Source: Sphingomonas sanxanigenens DSM 19645 = NX02 (GTDB lineage Bacteria; Pseudomonadota; Alphaproteobacteria; Sphingomonadales; Sphingomonadaceae). From it: a stretch of DNA of 64,000 nt. The notes under the pieces were generated by a model, which was not told the origin of the DNA, did not search any database, and saw only the letters and a list, made by a program, of their open reading frames with translations. Of this stretch, positions 7,308 through 15,918 are shown piece after piece; the stretch's first letter is position 1; the number at the start of each line of letters is the position of its first letter. The stretch lies in contig NZ_CP006644.1 in assembly GCF_000512205.2 (NCBI RefSeq), forward strand, positions 3,280,520 through 3,344,519, written 5' to 3'. Both the position numbers and the translations under genes were made by a program.

Positions 7308-7577
7308 TCACCGCCGCACCATCCCGGCAAAGCCCGAGAAGATCGTGTCGCTGAAGGTGTAGAGGCTGCCCGCGAGCAACGATGCGGTGACGAACAATGT
7401 GATGACCACCGCGAAGAATTTGAGCGTGTATTGCAGCGTCTGTTCCTGAAGCTGCGTCGCCGCCTGCACGACCGCGACGAGCAGGCCGACCGCCGAGGCG
7501 GCGATGATCGGCGGCGCCGAGAGCAGCAGGACGAGCCAGAGCGCCTGGACGGTGATGGAGACGATGTCCTGGGTCAT
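7308..7577 (-). CDS. sctS: T3SS export apparatus protein SctS (YscS/FliQ family)
   Basis: An 89-residue protein with two membrane hairpin helices and the FliQ-family core 'LVAVVQAATQLQEQTLQYTLK'. Four copies are expected in the SctRST export-gate complex. Its ribosome site (GGGGAGGGGG) is placed inside a perfect 9-bp hairpin at 7583-7604. Follows sctR by 42 bases, the only sizeable gap inside this otherwise tightly packed operon. Confidence 0.93.
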   Translation of the reverse strand: MTQDIVSITVQALWLVLLLSAPPIIAASAVGLLVAVVQAATQLQEQTLQYTLKFFAVVITLFVTASLLAGSLYTFSDTIFSGFAGMVRR

Positions 7578-7582
7578 CTTTC

Positions 7583-7604
7583 CCCCTCCCCTTCAGGGGA
7601 GGGG
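7583..7604 (-). promoter_or_regulatory. Hairpin that can hide the sctS ribosome binding site
   Basis: On the minus strand CCCCTCCCC, loop TGAA, GGGGAGGGG form a perfect 9-bp stem, and the 3' arm is the sctS Shine-Dalgarno region. Similar short GC hairpins occur elsewhere in the window (41288, 44567), so it may be a dispersed repeat that happens to lie here. Confidence 0.45.
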
Positions 7605-7619
7605 CTATGGAACACCCTC

Positions 7620-8270
7620 CTAAACATAGCTCAGCACCAACCCGTGACTGATCTTCACCCAGCCATCGACCAGCACGAACAACAGCAGTTTGAATGGCAA
7701 TGATATCGTCACCGGCGACAGCATCATCATGCCGAGCGCCAGCAATATGTTCGATATCACCAGGTCGATCACCAGAAACGGTAGGAAGATCAGGAAGCCG
7801 ATCTGGAAGGCGACGGTCAATTCCTTGACGATGAACGCCGGGATCACGACGATGAAGTCGGTCGCCTTTGCCGCCTCGGTGCTGGTCTTCTTGGCGACGC
7901 GCTGCTGCGTGCGCAGGAAGAATTCGCGTTCGCCAGGATCGCTATGTTCGATGAGGAAGGTGCGCAGCGGTTCCTTGGCCCGGTCCGCGGTGTCGAACAA
8001 CTGCTCGGTCTGCTGCGGCACGCCATCGACCTGCGCGGCCGCCTGCATCGACTGGATCGTCGGATACATCACGTAGAGCGACAGGATCAGCGCGAGGCCG
8101 TTGAGCACCAGGTTGGGCGGCACCTGCTGCAGGCCCAGCGCGTTGCGGATCAGGCTGAGCACGACGACGATCTTGGTGAAGGATGTCACCATCACCGCGA
8201 AGAAGGGCGCCAGCGCGATCAGCACCACCGTGACGAGCGCGGTGCCGGGCGAGAATGCCGAGAGATCCAT
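7620..8270 (-). CDS. sctR: T3SS export apparatus protein SctR (YscR/FliP family)
   Basis: A 216-residue inner-membrane protein forming the pentameric core of the export gate. FliP-family landmarks are 'TSFTKIVVVLSLIRNALGLQQVPPN' split around residue 30, 'ALILSLYVMYPTIQSM', and the C-terminal membrane region 'SNILLALGMMMLSPVTISLP'. Length is normal. It starts 4 bases after the sctQ C-terminal gene. Confidence 0.96.
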   Translation of the reverse strand: MDLSAFSPGTALVTVVLIALAPFFAVMVTSFTKIVVVLSLIRNALGLQQVPPNLVLNGLALILSLYVMYPTIQSMQAAAQVDGVPQQTEQLFDTADRAKEPLRTFLIEHSDPGEREFFLRTQQRVAKKTSTEAAKATDFIVVIPAFIVKELTVAFQIGFLIFLPFLVIDLVISNILLALGMMMLSPVTISLPFKLLLFVLVDGWVKISHGLVLSYV

Positions 8271-8274
8271 ACCG

Positions 8275-8586
8275 CTACTCCGCCTCGATCAGCACGCCAT
8301 AGCTGTCGCCCACCGACACGAGGCTGCCGCGGGCGAACGGCTTGCCGCTCGCAAGGATACGCACCGGGATCACGCCGGCCTCGCCGTCGATCGGCACGAT
8401 GCTGCCTTCGCGCATCGCCTGCAGGCTGGCGAGCGGCACGCTGGCGGCGTCGAGTTCGATCGTGATCGGCACGGCGAAGCGTGCGTCGAGCGCCGCCGTG
8501 CCGCCGGCTTCGGGCTCGGGCCGGGGTGGCAAGTGGTCGGTGCCGGGCGCATCCGGGTGCAGATCGTTGGGGCTGAGATCGTCCAT
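8275..8586 (-). CDS. sctQ: T3SS cytoplasmic ring protein, SctQ C-terminal half (HrcQb-like, SpoA domain)
   Basis: A 103-residue protein: a Pro-rich leader (1-35) and a SpoA/FliN domain (about 36-102) with 'VPITIELDAASVPLASLQAMREGSIVPI' split around the characteristic 'G..L.L' turn and the ending 'ARGSLVSVGDSYGVLI'. It corresponds to the SctQ C-terminal domain that builds the cytoplasmic sorting platform. Here it is a separate gene, 13 bases after the SctQ N-terminal gene, as in the HrcQa/HrcQb split of Pseudomonas syringae. Confidence 0.87.
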   Translation of the reverse strand: MDDLSPNDLHPDAPGTDHLPPRPEPEAGGTAALDARFAVPITIELDAASVPLASLQAMREGSIVPIDGEAGVIPVRILASGKPFARGSLVSVGDSYGVLIEAE

Positions 8587-8599
8587 CGCATGGCCTCCA

Positions 8600-9352
8600 T
8601 CAATTTTCAGGGGTCGGGCGGCAGTGGAAGCGGCGCTCGACCGGATCGAGCAGGCCCGCGATGTCGATCGCGCCGCCCGCCACCAATGTCGCAGCGATCG
8701 GCGCAGCGCCGATCAGGATGCAGTCGCCCACCGCCAGCGCCGCCGCGTCGTGCGGCGCAAGGCGGGGGCCTTCGATCCGCAGGCGCGTGCGGATCGCGAC
8801 GCCGCCGATCAGTTCGGGCGCGAATTCGGGCTGCGCCGGCAGGAGCGTGAGCGCCGGCGGCAGCGCGATCCGCAGCATCGTCGCTGCCGCTGCCGAGCCG
8901 ACCATGATCGTGACGACGAGCATCTCGGCGGGCACGATGTCGGCAGGCGCCGCCGGTTCATCCTCCGCATCCGCCGCCACGACCTCGGCCGGTGCCGGCT
9001 CGATCGTCGCTGGTTCGGGCAGCAGCGCCACCACGTCGACGGGTTCGAGATCGATGCCGAGCGCGATCTCGATCGTCCGGAGCAGCGGTTCGATCCGCTC
9101 GACCAGCGCGACCGCGGCGACGCCGTCCTCCGGCTCGAAGCGGGCGTCGGCGCCGCCGATCCGGTCGACCGCGAGCGCCGCGCCATTGTCGAAGCGAAGC
9201 CAGCCGCCCCGGCGATCGGGGATGGCCGTCACATGCGCGGCGATCACGCCATCGGCGTGGCGCCGGCCGGTGAGCGCGCCGATGACGGCGCGGCGAAGCT
9301 CGGCGGCGCGCGGGTCTATCTTCGGCAGCCCGCGCAGGATGCGCTCGCTCAT
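8600..9352 (-). CDS. sctQ: T3SS cytoplasmic ring protein, SctQ N-terminal part (HrcQa-like)
   Basis: A 250-residue protein placed between the FliO-like gene and the SpoA-domain gene. The sequence is divergent: residues 1-100 contain regular alpha/beta segments ('VIAAHVTAIPDRRGGWLRFDN'), residues 115-140 are an Ala/Pro/Glu linker, and the C-terminus (about 145-235) has a degenerate SpoA-like pattern with 'AALAVGDCILIG'. Assignment as the HrcQa/SctQ N-terminal partner is from position, size and the C-terminal pattern. The ATG at 9352 overlaps the preceding stop (ATGA). Confidence 0.72.
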   Translation of the reverse strand: MSERILRGLPKIDPRAAELRRAVIGALTGRRHADGVIAAHVTAIPDRRGGWLRFDNGAALAVDRIGGADARFEPEDGVAAVALVERIEPLLRTIEIALGIDLEPVDVVALLPEPATIEPAPAEVVAADAEDEPAAPADIVPAEMLVVTIMVGSAAAATMLRIALPPALTLLPAQPEFAPELIGGVAIRTRLRIEGPRLAPHDAAALAVGDCILIGAAPIAATLVAGGAIDIAGLLDPVERRFHCRPTPEN

Positions 9353-9657
9353 GATTGCGCCTCCAGTTCCTGGGCCAGGCCGGTGCCGCCGGGCCAGGTC
9401 TTGAGCAGGCTGATGCCGCCCGACGTGACGCCGACGAGCATCACCTCCCCGCGCACCTCGATCATCACGATGCGCTCGCCCTGCCCCAGCGGCATCGCCC
9501 GCAGGAAGCGGATCGGACGCTCGCCATCCTCGGACGGGCCCTGGAACCGGTCCTGCCAGCGGCGCAGCATCCGCAGCACGACATAGGCGAGCCCCAGGAC
9601 GAGGCCGAGCGCGATGACGACCGACAACAGGCTCGAAAGAACGGTCCAGACACTCAT
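9349..9657 (-). CDS. FliO-like membrane protein in the T3SS operon
   Basis: A 102-residue protein with one N-terminal membrane helix (about residues 5-28) and a small cytoplasmic domain. The domain carries 'RAMPLGQGERIVMIEVRGEV' followed by MLVGVTSGGISLL, which is the FliO family pattern. In flagella FliO assists assembly of the FliP/FliR core. Non-flagellar T3SS usually lack it. Its ATG overlaps the sctU stop (ATGA) and its stop overlaps the next gene's start, so it is an integral member of this operon. Confidence 0.8.
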   Translation of the reverse strand: MSVWTVLSSLLSVVIALGLVLGLAYVVLRMLRRWQDRFQGPSEDGERPIRFLRAMPLGQGERIVMIEVRGEVMLVGVTSGGISLLKTWPGGTGLAQELEAQS

Positions 9658-10781
9658 TGGGAATCCTCGCGCTCCAACGGGGCGTCGCCGGCGCGGGCGC
9701 GCTTCGCCCACAGGATGATCTCGGCGATCGCATCGAAATGATCTTCGGGAATGATGTCGCCGGGCACCGAGGTCGCGAAGATCGTGCGCGCCAGGGGCAC
9801 GTTTCGCACGATCGGCACGCCCTGCCGCTCCGCCTCGGCGCGCATCGCCGCGGCCAGCGGCCCCTCCCCCTTCGCCGCGATCACCGGCACCGGGCAGTCT
9901 TCGGGATCGTAATCGAGCGCGAGCGCGAGATGCGTCGGGTTGGTCAGCAGCACATTGGCCTGCCCGGCCGAGGCGATGGCATTCTGGTTCGCCCATTCCT
10001 CATGCATCTGGCGCCGCTGCTGCTTGAGCATCGGATCGCCCTCATTGTCCTTATGCTCCTGCCGGATGTCGCGCCGGCTCATCCGCAGCCGCTTGATGTA
10101 GCGGTGGTGCACCCACACCCGGTCCGCCGCGGCGACGAACAGGAAGACCCCGACCGTCCAGCCGATCAGCTGCATCGTCAGCGACTGGGTAAGGCTGAGG
10201 ATGGCGGACGCGATCCGGGGGCCGGCCGAGGCATCCAGCCCCCAGCCGGCGGCGTTGATGAGCCCGGCGAACTGGTCGATCGACCCGGACAGTACGAAGC
10301 CGGTGATCGCCAGCACCAGGACCGCCTTGATCAGCGTCTTGAGCAGTTCGAACAGATTGTCCGGACTGAACATCCGCTTCAGACCCTCGACGGGGTTCAT
10401 CTTGGAGAGCTGCGGCTTGAGCTTTTCGGTGGTCACGAGCGCGCCGGTCTGAAGGAATTCCGCCGCAAGCCCGGCGACCGCCGCCGGCACCAGCACCAGC
10501 GCGGCAACGAGCAGCACCAGCCCGAACGCGCTGGCGCCCAATGTCGCGAGCGTCGCCTCGAACGGCTCGCCCGTCGCATGCGCCAGGCTGAGCTCGGTGA
10601 AATCGGCGATGCGGCCGCCGACAAAACCCGCGCCGACCAGGAACATGAGCAGCCACGCGATCATGCCGATCGCGGCGCTCAGATCCTTCGACTTCGCAAT
10701 ATCGCCCTTGTTGCGCGCATCGCGCAGGCGCTTGCGGGTCGGCTTCTCGGTCTTGTCGCCGCCGTCGTTCTTGTCGGCCAT
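9654..10781 (-). CDS. sctU: T3SS export apparatus switch protein SctU (YscU/FlhB family)
   Basis: A 375-residue inner-membrane protein. The N-terminus 'KTEKPTRKRLRDARNKGDI' is family-typical, followed by four membrane helices (about 35-220). The cytoplasmic domain has the autocleavage motif NPTH at 281-284, with cleavage expected between N and P to switch substrate class. CCGGAG lies 6 bases before the ATG. It is the first gene of the leftward export-apparatus operon and faces the divergent regulatory gap. Confidence 0.96.
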   Translation of the reverse strand: MADKNDGGDKTEKPTRKRLRDARNKGDIAKSKDLSAAIGMIAWLLMFLVGAGFVGGRIADFTELSLAHATGEPFEATLATLGASAFGLVLLVAALVLVPAAVAGLAAEFLQTGALVTTEKLKPQLSKMNPVEGLKRMFSPDNLFELLKTLIKAVLVLAITGFVLSGSIDQFAGLINAAGWGLDASAGPRIASAILSLTQSLTMQLIGWTVGVFLFVAAADRVWVHHRYIKRLRMSRRDIRQEHKDNEGDPMLKQQRRQMHEEWANQNAIASAGQANVLLTNPTHLALALDYDPEDCPVPVIAAKGEGPLAAAMRAEAERQGVPIVRNVPLARTIFATSVPGDIIPEDHFDAIAEIILWAKRARAGDAPLEREDSQ

Positions 10782-11267
10782 CCATCACTCCGGATCGCCC
10801 GCCGTGCAGCATGGCGGGCTCGTGGTGTCTTGGTGCCCCGGCAGCAGGGCAATAATGAACAACACTTATTCGGGGGATTTGCCGTCACACGAATCTGACA
10901 ACACAAGTAACGCCAAATAAAAGACCGCCGGAATGCGACAGGGTCAAGACGATTCCCGCATTTGACGGCGAGCCGTTGGCGTCGGCGGACATTCCGACCG
11001 CGAAATGATTCGGGGTGTGATTTGTGTCACAGTTGCAACAGTCAAGCCGCTTGCGATGAATGACGGGGATCGGCTCAATTCGTCCGAATTTTCGCGTCAG
11101 TTCAACGCGGAACGCTTTTCCTGACGCGCCGAAATCCACATTGCAGCAACATTCGGTCGCTAGACGGCCGACAGGGGATTGGGTGGTCCTGCCGTTCCGG
11201 GGCCACTTCGTTACATGATTCGAACCGATGCAACCGTGGACATGCTCTGCACGCGGAGGGATGAATC
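10782..11267. promoter_or_regulatory. Divergent promoter region between the two T3SS operons
   Basis: 486 bases, clearly more AT-rich than the neighbouring genes, with no convincing coding sequence on either strand. Promoters for sctU (left) and the transglycosylase-sctV operon (right) must lie here. The one clear element is the CRP-type palindrome at 11016-11031, almost exactly half way between the two starts. Confidence 0.7.
11016..11031. promoter_or_regulatory. Consensus CRP/FNR-family binding site
   Basis: TGTGATTTGTGTCACA: a perfect match to TGTGA-N6-TCACA, the CRP consensus. It sits about 240 bases from each of the divergent starts. The regulator in this organism is unknown. Confidence 0.6.
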
Positions 11268-12110
11268 GTGATGAGTGCAAACGGGATCCGGGCGTTAACG
11301 ATAGGTTTTACTATCGTTTCACTCCCATCGCTGTCGAACGTTGCTTTGGCGAAGGAAAAGGATGCAAAATCCTATTTCATCGATTGTCCGGTCGACACCA
11401 ACATTCGCGTCGCCAATGCCAAGGCGTCGGAGCGCTATGCCGCGCTGAGAGGCTGCACGGCCAACATCGTTCATGTCGCCCCCACGCCGCTGCCGCCCGA
11501 TCCGAGCGTCGCGCGCATCCAGGGCGTCAGCGACGATGACGACAAGCCCGGCAAGGGCCAGCGCAAGCGCAGGCGCGGCGATACGACCAGCGCCGTGGAC
11601 GGCGCGATCGATAATGGCGCGGGCGGCCGCCGGAAGGTGGCAAGCTTCGCCGCCGCGCCGCAGCGCATCACCATGCCGCCTGCCGCGCTGCGCGTGCCCG
11701 CGACACCCTATGATGCCGAGATCTTCCGGACGGCGGCGACATACCGGGTCGATCCGCTGTTCCTCCACGCGATCATCGCGACGGAGTCCGCGCACAACCC
11801 CAATGCGCAGTCGCATGTCGGCGCCCGCGGCCTGATGCAGATCATGCCGGCGACCGGCCAGACGCTGGGCGTGCAGACGACCGCACTGTTCGATCCGGCG
11901 ATCAATGTCGATGCCGGCGCGCGCCTGCTCAAGCGGCTGCAGCGGCGTTACGGGCGCAATTTCGACCTGATCCTCAGCGCCTACAATGCCGGAGAAGGCG
12001 CGGTCGCCCGCTATGGCAACCGCATCCCGCCCTATCCGGAAACGCAGGCCTATGTGAAAAAGGTCATGGCGCGCTACCACGGCTATCGCCGGGCGGGCAC
12101 GGCCAAGTGA
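11268..12110 (+). CDS. T3SS-associated lytic transglycosylase (SLT family)
   Basis: Encodes 280 residues (GTG at 11268, 7 bases after GGAGGG; an ATG follows as the next codon). A signal peptide (about 1-28) exports it to the periplasm. Residues 80-130 are an Asp/Lys/Arg-rich linker, and residues 148-265 form the SLT domain with catalytic-type E173 in 'IIATESAHNP', then GLMQIMPAT and AYNAGEGAV. It opens peptidoglycan so the T3SS can cross the wall. It leads the operon and overlaps sctV by four bases, which ties it to the secretion system. Confidence 0.92.
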   Translation: MMSANGIRALTIGFTIVSLPSLSNVALAKEKDAKSYFIDCPVDTNIRVANAKASERYAALRGCTANIVHVAPTPLPPDPSVARIQGVSDDDDKPGKGQRKRRRGDTTSAVDGAIDNGAGGRRKVASFAAAPQRITMPPAALRVPATPYDAEIFRTAATYRVDPLFLHAIIATESAHNPNAQSHVGARGLMQIMPATGQTLGVQTTALFDPAINVDAGARLLKRLQRRYGRNFDLILSAYNAGEGAVARYGNRIPPYPETQAYVKKVMARYHGYRRAGTAK

Positions 12111-14077
12111 GCGCGCTCTCGCTGCTGGCGCGGATGCCGCGCACGAAGCTGCGTCCGTCCGACTTCATGTTGGTCGTCGGCGTCATCGCGATCGTCGGCT
12201 TGCTGATCCTGCCGCTGCCGGCTCTCGCGATCGACTTCCTCGTCGCCACCAACATCACCATCGGCGTGATGCTGTTGCTGAGCACGCTCTATATTTCCCG
12301 CCCGCTCGACTTCTCGACATTTCCGGCGGTGCTGCTGCTGACGACGCTGTTTCGACTGTCGCTGTCGATCGCGACGACCCGGATGATCCTGACCGAGGCG
12401 CATGCCGGCCACATCGTCCAGCAATTCGGCGAGATGGTCGCGGGCGGCGAACTGGTCGTCGGCCTCGTCGTCTTCCTGATCATCACCATCGTGCAGTTCA
12501 TCGTGATCTCGAAGGGCGCCGAGCGCGTCGCCGAGGTGGCGGCGCGCTTCAGCCTCGATGCGATGCCCGGCAAGCAGCTCTCGATCGACAGCGACCTGCG
12601 GTCCGGCCTGATCAGCAAGGATGAGGCCCGCGCGCGCCGCCGCACGCTGGAGAACGAGAGCAAGCTGCATGGCAGCCTCGATGGCGCGATGAAGTTCGTG
12701 AAGGGCGATGCGATCGCCTCGATCATCATCGTGCTGGTCAATCTGATCGGCGGCCTCGCGATCGGCGTGTTCTCGAAGGGCATGCCCGCCGAAGAGGCGA
12801 TCCACACCTATTCGATCCTGACGATCGGCGACGGCCTCGTCGCGCAGCTTCCCGCGCTGTTCAGCGCGATGGCCGCGGGCCTGCTCGTCACCCGCACGAC
12901 CGACGACGAGAGCGAACGCGATCTCGGCCCGGCGATCGCGCACCAGGTGTCCAGCAAGCCGCGCGTGCTGTTCATCGCCGCCGGCATCTGCGTGCTGATG
13001 GGTCTGATCCCGGGCTTCCCGACGCTGGTCTTCCTCGCCATCGCCACCGGTCTCGCCGGCGGCGGCGCGATGCAGCACCCGGTCTCCCGGCGCTGGATCG
13101 ACGCCAAGTGGAAGCGCGTCGACAACCGGCCGGCGCCGCTGCCCGACAGCATCGAGGCGCGCCCTGCCCCGCTCAAGGCGGTGCGCCCGCTGCTGATCGA
13201 GGTCGCCGCGCCCGCGCTGAATGCCGATCGGGTTGCCGCGCTCTCCGCCGCGGTTACCGCGATGCTCGAGCGGATGCAGGAACGCTCCGGCCTGCCGCTG
13301 CCCGCGGCCGAGATCGATCCGATCCTGCTGCCGGACGGCGGCGCGGGGAAATGGGCGCTCTACATCCACGACGCCCCGGTCGCCGCCGGCCCGATCGACC
13401 AGCCCGACGATCCGGCGCTGATCGTGCCCGCGGTGGAGGCGGCATTGCGCCGCGACGTCAGCCGCTTCCTGGGGCTGCAGGAGGTCACGTCCCTGCTCAA
13501 CCGCATCGGCATGGACTATCCCGATGTCGTCAAGGAGGTCGTGCGCGCCACGCCCACCGCACGCATCGCCGAGGTGCTGCGCCTGCTCGCCGAGGAGGAG
13601 GTGCCGCTGCGCAACATGCGCGACGTGCTCGAAGCCATCGCCGAAGCCGGCCAGTCCGAGCGCAACGCGATCCCCATCGCCGACCTCACCCGCAGCGCGC
13701 TGCGTCGCTATCTGTCGCCGCCGCATTGCGTCAACGGGCGCTTCCCGGTGCTCGTCGTCGGCGCCCGGCTGGAGCGGTTCCTGCGCGACAATACCCGTAC
13801 CGTCGACGGCGTGGCGCGCCTCGCGATGGAGCCGGACCATGCCCGCACGATGATCGCGATGCTCAGGCGCGAGATGACAGCGAGCGGCGCGCGCGCGATC
13901 CTGACTGCGTTCGAGCTGCGCCGGCCGCTGCGCCGGCTGATCGGGCCCGACCTGTTCGAGACGCCCGTGCTCGCCTTCAACGAATTGTCGCCGACCGTGC
14001 CGCTCGACGTCGTCGGGCAGCTCGATCGCACGCCGATGTCCATCGAAGAGGAGAACAGAATGGGAGCCGCCGAGTGA
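12107..14077 (+). CDS. sctV: T3SS export gate protein SctV (YscV/FlhA family)
   Basis: Encodes 656 residues from a GTG that overlaps the upstream stop (GTGA). The N-terminal half holds about eight membrane helices with family-typical text such as 'RPLDFSTFPAVLLLTTLFRLS' (near residue 70) and 'QQFGEMVAGGELVVGLVVFLI'. The C-terminal half (about 340-650) is the nonameric cytoplasmic ring domain that receives substrates. Length is slightly below common SctV proteins but no domain is missing. The secretin gene begins inside its stop. Confidence 0.96.
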   Translation: MSALSLLARMPRTKLRPSDFMLVVGVIAIVGLLILPLPALAIDFLVATNITIGVMLLLSTLYISRPLDFSTFPAVLLLTTLFRLSLSIATTRMILTEAHAGHIVQQFGEMVAGGELVVGLVVFLIITIVQFIVISKGAERVAEVAARFSLDAMPGKQLSIDSDLRSGLISKDEARARRRTLENESKLHGSLDGAMKFVKGDAIASIIIVLVNLIGGLAIGVFSKGMPAEEAIHTYSILTIGDGLVAQLPALFSAMAAGLLVTRTTDDESERDLGPAIAHQVSSKPRVLFIAAGICVLMGLIPGFPTLVFLAIATGLAGGGAMQHPVSRRWIDAKWKRVDNRPAPLPDSIEARPAPLKAVRPLLIEVAAPALNADRVAALSAAVTAMLERMQERSGLPLPAAEIDPILLPDGGAGKWALYIHDAPVAAGPIDQPDDPALIVPAVEAALRRDVSRFLGLQEVTSLLNRIGMDYPDVVKEVVRATPTARIAEVLRLLAEEEVPLRNMRDVLEAIAEAGQSERNAIPIADLTRSALRRYLSPPHCVNGRFPVLVVGARLERFLRDNTRTVDGVARLAMEPDHARTMIAMLRREMTASGARAILTAFELRRPLRRLIGPDLFETPVLAFNELSPTVPLDVVGQLDRTPMSIEEENRMGAAE

Positions 14078-15918
14078 AGCTGACGACGATGCTTGCCCCC
14101 GCGGGATCCGCGCTTGCGGTCGCCGCGCTGTTGCTCGCCACGCCGCCGGCGATCGCCGCGGACCCGCCTTTTCCGACGCGCCCGGTGAGCCTCACCCCGC
14201 GCAATCAGGATATCGCCGCGTTCGTGCGCGAATTCTACGGCGCCGCCGGACTCAATGTCGTCGTCGATGCGCGCGTCAGCGGCAAGATCAACGGCCGCTT
14301 CGCCGGCCCGCCGGCGCAGGTGTGGGCGACGGTCTCGCGCTCGTTCAACCTGATCGCCTATTATGACGGCTCGGTCGTGACCGTCTATTCGGGCGACCAG
14401 ATCGAAAGCCGCACCATGTCCGTGCCGCCCGGCCGCGCGACCGAACTGGCCGCGGCCATCGCCGAGGCCGGGCTGGCCGACGCCACCAACCGCGTCCGGC
14501 CGACCGGCACCGCCACCCTGCTCGCGAGCGGCGTGCCCAAATTTCTCGACCAGGTACAGCAGCTCGCCGCCGCCGCGCCGCCGCGCCCGGGCCAGCGCGG
14601 CGACCCGCAGACCGCGCAGATCGTGCCGGGCGCACCCGCCGCGCCGGGGCCGGCCTATATCGAGCCCTATGAGTTGCGCGTCTTCTACCTGCGCTATGCG
14701 CGGGCGGACGATACCAAGCTGGTCGCGGGCGGCCGCGAGCTGACGGTGCCCGGCGTCGGCACCTCGCTCAGCCGGATCATGGGCGACGGCAGCCCCGTCG
14801 CCGGCACGATCGCCGCCAGCTATGGCGGGCGGACGATCCGCCAGAGCGCGCAGCGGCTGGGTGGCCGCGGGCTCAACGCGGCGCCGCCGGATCAGGCGCA
14901 GACGCCGCAGCTCGCCCCCTATGACGACGAATATCTGGGGCTGCCGCCGGAAGGCGCGGCGCCGGTGCCCTATGCGTCGGCGCGCCAACCGGCCCCGCAG
15001 GGCGGCCCGCGCATCGCCATCGATCCCTCGCTCAACGCGATCATCGTCCGCGACCGGCCGGAAAACATGCCCGCCTATGAGGGGCTGGTCCGCGCGCTCG
15101 ACGTGGCGCCGCAGATCGTCGAGCTCGAGGCGACGATCATCGATCTCAACATCGACAAGCTGCGCGAGATCGGCATCAACTGGCGGATCCGCTCCGAGGG
15201 GTTCAATGCGCTGTTCGGCGGCGACATATTGCGCCGCTCGGGCAATCCGATCACCGACACCAGCCGCTTCGGCGCGCCGAACGAAGGCCTCTCGCTGGGC
15301 GGTGTGATCGGCGCCAACCGCGAGTTCATCGGCCGGCTTTCGGCGCTGGAGCGGCGCGGTGCGGCCAAGATCGTCTCGCGGCCGCAGATCGTGACATTGT
15401 CCAACATCGAGGCGGTGTTCGATCGCACCCGCACCTTCTACGTCCGCGTCGCCGGCGACCGGCAGGTGGACCTGTTCAACGTCACCGCCGGCACCGTGCT
15501 GCGCGTCAATCCGCATGTGCTGATCGACAATGGCGTGCCGCGCATCCGCATGGTGGTGGGCGTGGAAGACGGCACCATCCTCGACAGCGAGGTGGATGAC
15601 GTGCCGGTGGTGGAGCGCGCCAGCGTAAACACGCAGGCGATGATCAACGAGGGCGAGGGGCTGCTGCTGGGCGGCCTGACCGTGAACGCCTCGTTCGACG
15701 GCGAGTCGAAGATCCCGCTGCTCGGCGACATCCCGATCCTGGGTGAACTGTTCAAGTCGCGCAACAAGACGCGGCAGCAGACCGAGCGGCTGTTCCTGAT
15801 CACGCCGCGCATCATCCGGCTCGACGAACTTCAACCCGCGGGCGCGAGCGCATTGCCGGGGGCGGCGGCCGTGCTGCCCCCGCCCGCAGCCGGACAGGCG
15901 AGAGGACCAAGCCGATGA
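14074..15918 (+). CDS. sctC: T3SS outer-membrane secretin SctC
   Basis: Encodes 614 residues from a GTG overlapping the sctV stop. A signal peptide ends near residue 29. N-terminal ring-forming domains (N0/N1, about 35-330, with a Pro/Ala/Gln-rich insert around 170-190 and again near 270-310) precede the secretin domain (about 340-590). That domain shows 'VELEATIIDLNIDKLREIGINW', 'SRPQIVTLSNIEAVF' and 'LLLGGLTV...KIPLLGDIPILGELFK', the standard secretin C-terminal motif. It forms the outer-membrane channel. Confidence 0.95.
   Translation: MKLTTMLAPAGSALAVAALLLATPPAIAADPPFPTRPVSLTPRNQDIAAFVREFYGAAGLNVVVDARVSGKINGRFAGPPAQVWATVSRSFNLIAYYDGSVVTVYSGDQIESRTMSVPPGRATELAAAIAEAGLADATNRVRPTGTATLLASGVPKFLDQVQQLAAAAPPRPGQRGDPQTAQIVPGAPAAPGPAYIEPYELRVFYLRYARADDTKLVAGGRELTVPGVGTSLSRIMGDGSPVAGTIAASYGGRTIRQSAQRLGGRGLNAAPPDQAQTPQLAPYDDEYLGLPPEGAAPVPYASARQPAPQGGPRIAIDPSLNAIIVRDRPENMPAYEGLVRALDVAPQIVELEATIIDLNIDKLREIGINWRIRSEGFNALFGGDILRRSGNPITDTSRFGAPNEGLSLGGVIGANREFIGRLSALERRGAAKIVSRPQIVTLSNIEAVFDRTRTFYVRVAGDRQVDLFNVTAGTVLRVNPHVLIDNGVPRIRMVVGVEDGTILDSEVDDVPVVERASVNTQAMINEGEGLLLGGLTVNASFDGESKIPLLGDIPILGELFKSRNKTRQQTERLFLITPRIIRLDELQPAGASALPGAAAVLPPPAAGQARGPSR

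Noticed and set aside
5398-10781. The leftward operon being flagellar because of the FliO-like gene
   Set aside because: The same locus has a secretin, an SctJ lipoprotein and an SctI rod protein, and no flagellar hook, rod or filament genes.
10885-11280. 131-codon open frame on the minus strand in the divergent T3SS gap
   Set aside because: No ribosome site, amino-acid composition unlike the neighbouring proteins, spans the CRP-type site and the ribosome site of the transglycosylase gene; best read as chance.
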